Source of the DNA: Heliocidaris tuberculata
Lineage: Eukaryota > Echinodermata > Echinoidea > Camarodonta > Echinometridae
Assembly (NCBI GenBank): GCA_025618425.1
Contig: CM046835.1
Span: 17,017,959-17,081,958, forward strand
DNA: 64,000 bases
Reading direction: 5' to 3'
The translations under genes were made by a program, and so were the position numbers. The notes beneath the pieces were generated by a model. The model saw only the letters and a list, made by a program, of their open reading frames with translations. It searched no databases and had not been told where the DNA came from. Position 1 is the stretch's first letter. The number at the start of each line of letters is the position of its first letter. This document shows positions 61,434 through 64,000 of the stretch, one piece after another.

Positions 61434-62303
61434 CTCTGTTCATCTCTTTCCTTTCATCTCTCTGTTCACTTCTTTCTCTTCATCTCTCTGTTCACCTCTT
61501 TCTCTTCATCTCTCTGTTCACTTCTTTCCCTTCATCTCTCTGTTCACCTCTTTCTCTTCATCTCTCTGTTCACTTCTTTCCCTTCATCTCTCTGTTCATC
61601 TCTTTCTCTTCATCTCTCTGTTCATCTCCATCTTTTCATCTCTCTTTTCATCTCTTTCTCTTCATCTCTCTGTTCATCTCCATCTCATCATCTCTCTGTT
61701 CACCTCTTTCTCTTCATCTCTCTGTTCATCTCTTTCCCTTCATCTCTCTGTTCATCTCTTTCTCTTCATCTCTCTGTTCACCTCTTTCTCTTCATCTCTC
61801 TGTTCATCTCTTTCTCTTCATCTCTCTGTTCATCTCTTTCTCTTCATCTCTCTGTTCATCTCTTTCTCTTCATCTCTCTGTTCACCTCTTTCTCTTCATC
61901 TCTCTGTTCATCTCTTTCTCTTCATCTCTCTGTTCATCTCTTTCTCTTCATCTCTCTGTTCACCTCTTTCTCTTCATCTCTCTGTTCATCTCTTTCTCTT
62001 CATCTCTCTGTTCATCTCTTTCTCTTCATCTCTCTGTTCATCTCTTTCTCTTCATCTCACTGTTCATCTCTTTCTCTTCATCTCTCTGTTCATCTCTTTC
62101 TCTTCATCTCTCTGTTCATCTCTCTGTTCATCTCTTTCCCTTCATCTCACTGCTCATCTCTTTCCCTTCATCTCACTGCTCATCTCTTTCCCTTCATCTC
62201 ACTGCTCATCTCTTTCCCTTCATCTCACTGCTCATCTCTTTCCCTTCATCTCACTGCTCATCTCTTTCCCTTCATCTCACTGCTCATCTCTTTCCCTTAA
62301 TCA
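61434..62303 (+). repeat. 26-bp pyrimidine-rich minisatellite, about 33 units
   Basis: Unit CATCTCTCTGTTCATCTCTT plus TCTCTT, with variants CACCTC, CCCTT and, in the last seven or so units, CACTGCTCATC. It follows a (CT)n tract at 61387-61420. Because 26 is not a multiple of three, all three frames stay open and give three long Ser/Leu/His frames (297-428 codons) that are not genes. Confidence 0.95.
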
Positions 62304-62741
62304 GCATTGACTGACTGCTGGTATATAAATCATACATGAACAGTGGTGTAAAGCCTATTGTAACCTGTTGTATTTAGGGTTCATGCATTCTACACAGGCT
62401 ACATTAAACGGAAAAAGTCTTTAACAATGATTTGCTTCAAAAAGTTGCTTTATTGCACACTTCCCTATTCTTTACCAATCTGCGGGCAGACAATTAGCAT
62501 GTACTGTAAGTTTTTCCGTTGGAGGTAGATTTTTATTGGTTGTCTGTTGGAGCAAACTTATTCAATCAGAGATAGATTGAGATTGATTGTTATGGGAATT
62601 CTTCATTAAATGCAAGATAGTTCATGATTAGTTGGTTGTTGGTCATTTTAATATAAATTGTGCTTGGTTATTGGTGAGTTTATTCATTCAAATATTACTT
62701 TTCATTTGTTTTGGAGAGACTCATTGAATAAAACTGTGTGT

Positions 62742-62776
62742 TTTTGTCTCGCCTGCATAGCTGGAGGGAGACAAAA
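62742..62776. repeat. Hairpin-headed dispersed-repeat candidate
   Basis: TTTTGTCTC (62742-62750) is exactly complementary to GAGACAAAA (62768-62776) around GCCTGCATAGCTGGAGG. It is followed by GGTCAAATGTAAATTGAGGG-type sequence that I recall from dispersed invertebrate repeats beginning with GTCTCGCCTGC. The element's far end is not defined. Confidence 0.45.
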
Positions 62777-64000
62777 GCGCTGGAGTCAACATTTAAAAAA
62801 TCACTCTTTATTTCAAAGGTAAAGTCTGAATTCCATGAAACTTGTACACAAGGGTTATTGGGTGTCAAAGATATTGGGAAAGAAATTTGAGATCAAGGTC
62901 AAATGTAAATTGAGGGCAATTATGTTGCAAAAACTTGTCCTTGGCTTAGGTAAAGTTCTCTTATATTCAAAATTTATTTCATTCCCATAATATTACTCTA
63001 AAGTTTACTAAACTTTAGATGCAAATGGCATTTAGAACCAAATATTACTTAGGGTATTTTTCAGATCAACGGTCAAATGCTAAAGGTCGACTATTGTCAA
63101 TTGAGGCAAGTTTGTAAGGAAACTTGTTAATATTCCATATATTGTAAAAATTCATGTGATGACACTTTAATTTTGTAAACCGTGAAAAAAGTGACACAAT
63201 ATCCTTCAAAATTTAAAGGTTATTATCAGGGTGGAAGCCAATAGTGCATAGGTAAGGGATTTGGACACCTCTTCAGTAATTTGAGGTCAAAGTTCATTTA
63301 AGAGTCATTTGAGGCCATCGTTGGAAAATGAAAAAAAAAATGCTTTTCCACATACATGTAAATAAATTGGTAGGGGTAAGTTGCTGTGACTAACAGTTCA
63401 GGCTGCTTGAAACTGATGTCCAGGGTCAGTTGCTTTTTCCAAGAAAGATTGTTTGTTTGCTGGGGGCACATTTGTTTATATTAACATTGTGATTTGTTGA
63501 GAGCATGTTCTTTCCTTGGAAGATTGTTGGTGTATTGGTTGATATTGGTTTTAGTGAAATTGCTGGTTTTGGAACAAATTTTGTCAATGGTTGATTGTTA
63601 CTGGTTGATCAGGGAAATATGTTATATTTCATTTTTTCACAGAAATAACAAATCTAAATTATGATGAGTCCTTGGCTAGTGACTGCACAGATATTTTGTA
63701 AAAGACACATGTTGGCACCAATTCTATTTAAGTTGTCTTGACAATCAAAATTATTTCACTAAAATATACATGTAATTTTTTGAACTGTTGAACCTCTAAT
63801 AGTGACCACCTCTTATTTAAGGCTACATGCTGATGATGCCCTGTTTTTCTCTTACATTGTCTTTATAGATGTGTTCGAATTTAGATAATGAAGGTTTGAC
63901 ATAAAATATAATTGTCCTGCGTCGGTTGATAAAAATTACACAAAAGTCAACAATAAATAAAACAACCGTTGAGAGATGAAAACTAGATAGAATTTCCCCC

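Larger units (their letters stand above)
59986..64000 (+). other. SATB/Compass intron 5 (to window edge)
   Basis: Contains a three-armed foldback element (60429-61012), a run of 16 G (61155-61170), a 26-bp minisatellite (61434-62303) and a hairpin-headed repeat (62742-62776). From 62.9 to 64 kb I see only AT-rich sequence. Confidence 0.65.

Noticed and set aside
61434..62303. Regular repeat considered as a CRISPR-like array
   Set aside because: Units are contiguous without unique spacers, and the region is an animal intron.
61028..62314. Three overlapping frames of 297-428 codons on the plus strand
   Set aside because: They are the three frames of a 26-bp minisatellite lacking stop codons; the protein is a Ser/Leu/Phe/His repeat with no homology.
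63642..63690. Possible SATB exon after TTTCACAG near the right edge
   Set aside because: In the required phase the second codon is a stop, and other frames show no CUTL similarity.

Overview
This 64 kb window is animal nuclear DNA. It is AT-rich and carries long introns, simple-sequence repeats and many small mobile elements. Frequent TACATGTA/ACATGTAC runs and the repeat types suggest an echinoderm, most likely a sea urchin. The species is an inference.

Two protein-coding genes are recognisable, arranged head to head. TM9SF1 (nonaspanin, Golgi/endosomal nine-span membrane protein) lies on the minus strand from 35168 down to 14780. I could reconstruct it completely: 14 coding exons with consistent splice phases, 590 residues. 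On the plus strand a SATB/Compass-family transcription factor starts at 35995. Five coding exons fit together in phase (335 residues) and cover the N-terminus, the ubiquitin-like ULD/Compass domain and the start of the CUTL domain. The gene then runs off the right edge. The two start codons are 826 bp apart, and the interval holds a perfect CRE palindrome.

Layout. 1-11,900: no host gene seen; microsatellites, a SINE-like unit with a 7SL/Alu-like head (5.7-5.9 kb), a tRNA-Glu pseudogene, a 155-bp tandem array and a 5'-truncated CR1/L2-type LINE inserted into the end of that array. 11,900-14,780: probable TM9SF1 3' UTR. 14,780-35,168: TM9SF1, whose introns carry a TTAAAGGG-ended foldback family, a 233-bp tandem duplication, a GC-rich hairpin and a decayed hAT-like transposase. 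35,995-64,000: the SATB/Compass gene, whose introns hold a tRNA-Cys-like sequence, interstitial telomere-like repeats, a long ATT array behind a retroposon-like 3' end, GA tracts, two related 70-nt hairpins, a 145-bp inverted-repeat element, a three-armed foldback element and a 26-bp minisatellite.

The genes do not form a pathway: TM9SF1 acts in the secretory/endosomal system and the SATB/Compass protein in the nucleus. Any functional link would lie in the shared promoter. Almost all other long open frames are simple-repeat or mobile-element translations. No CRISPR, operon or prokaryotic system is present.
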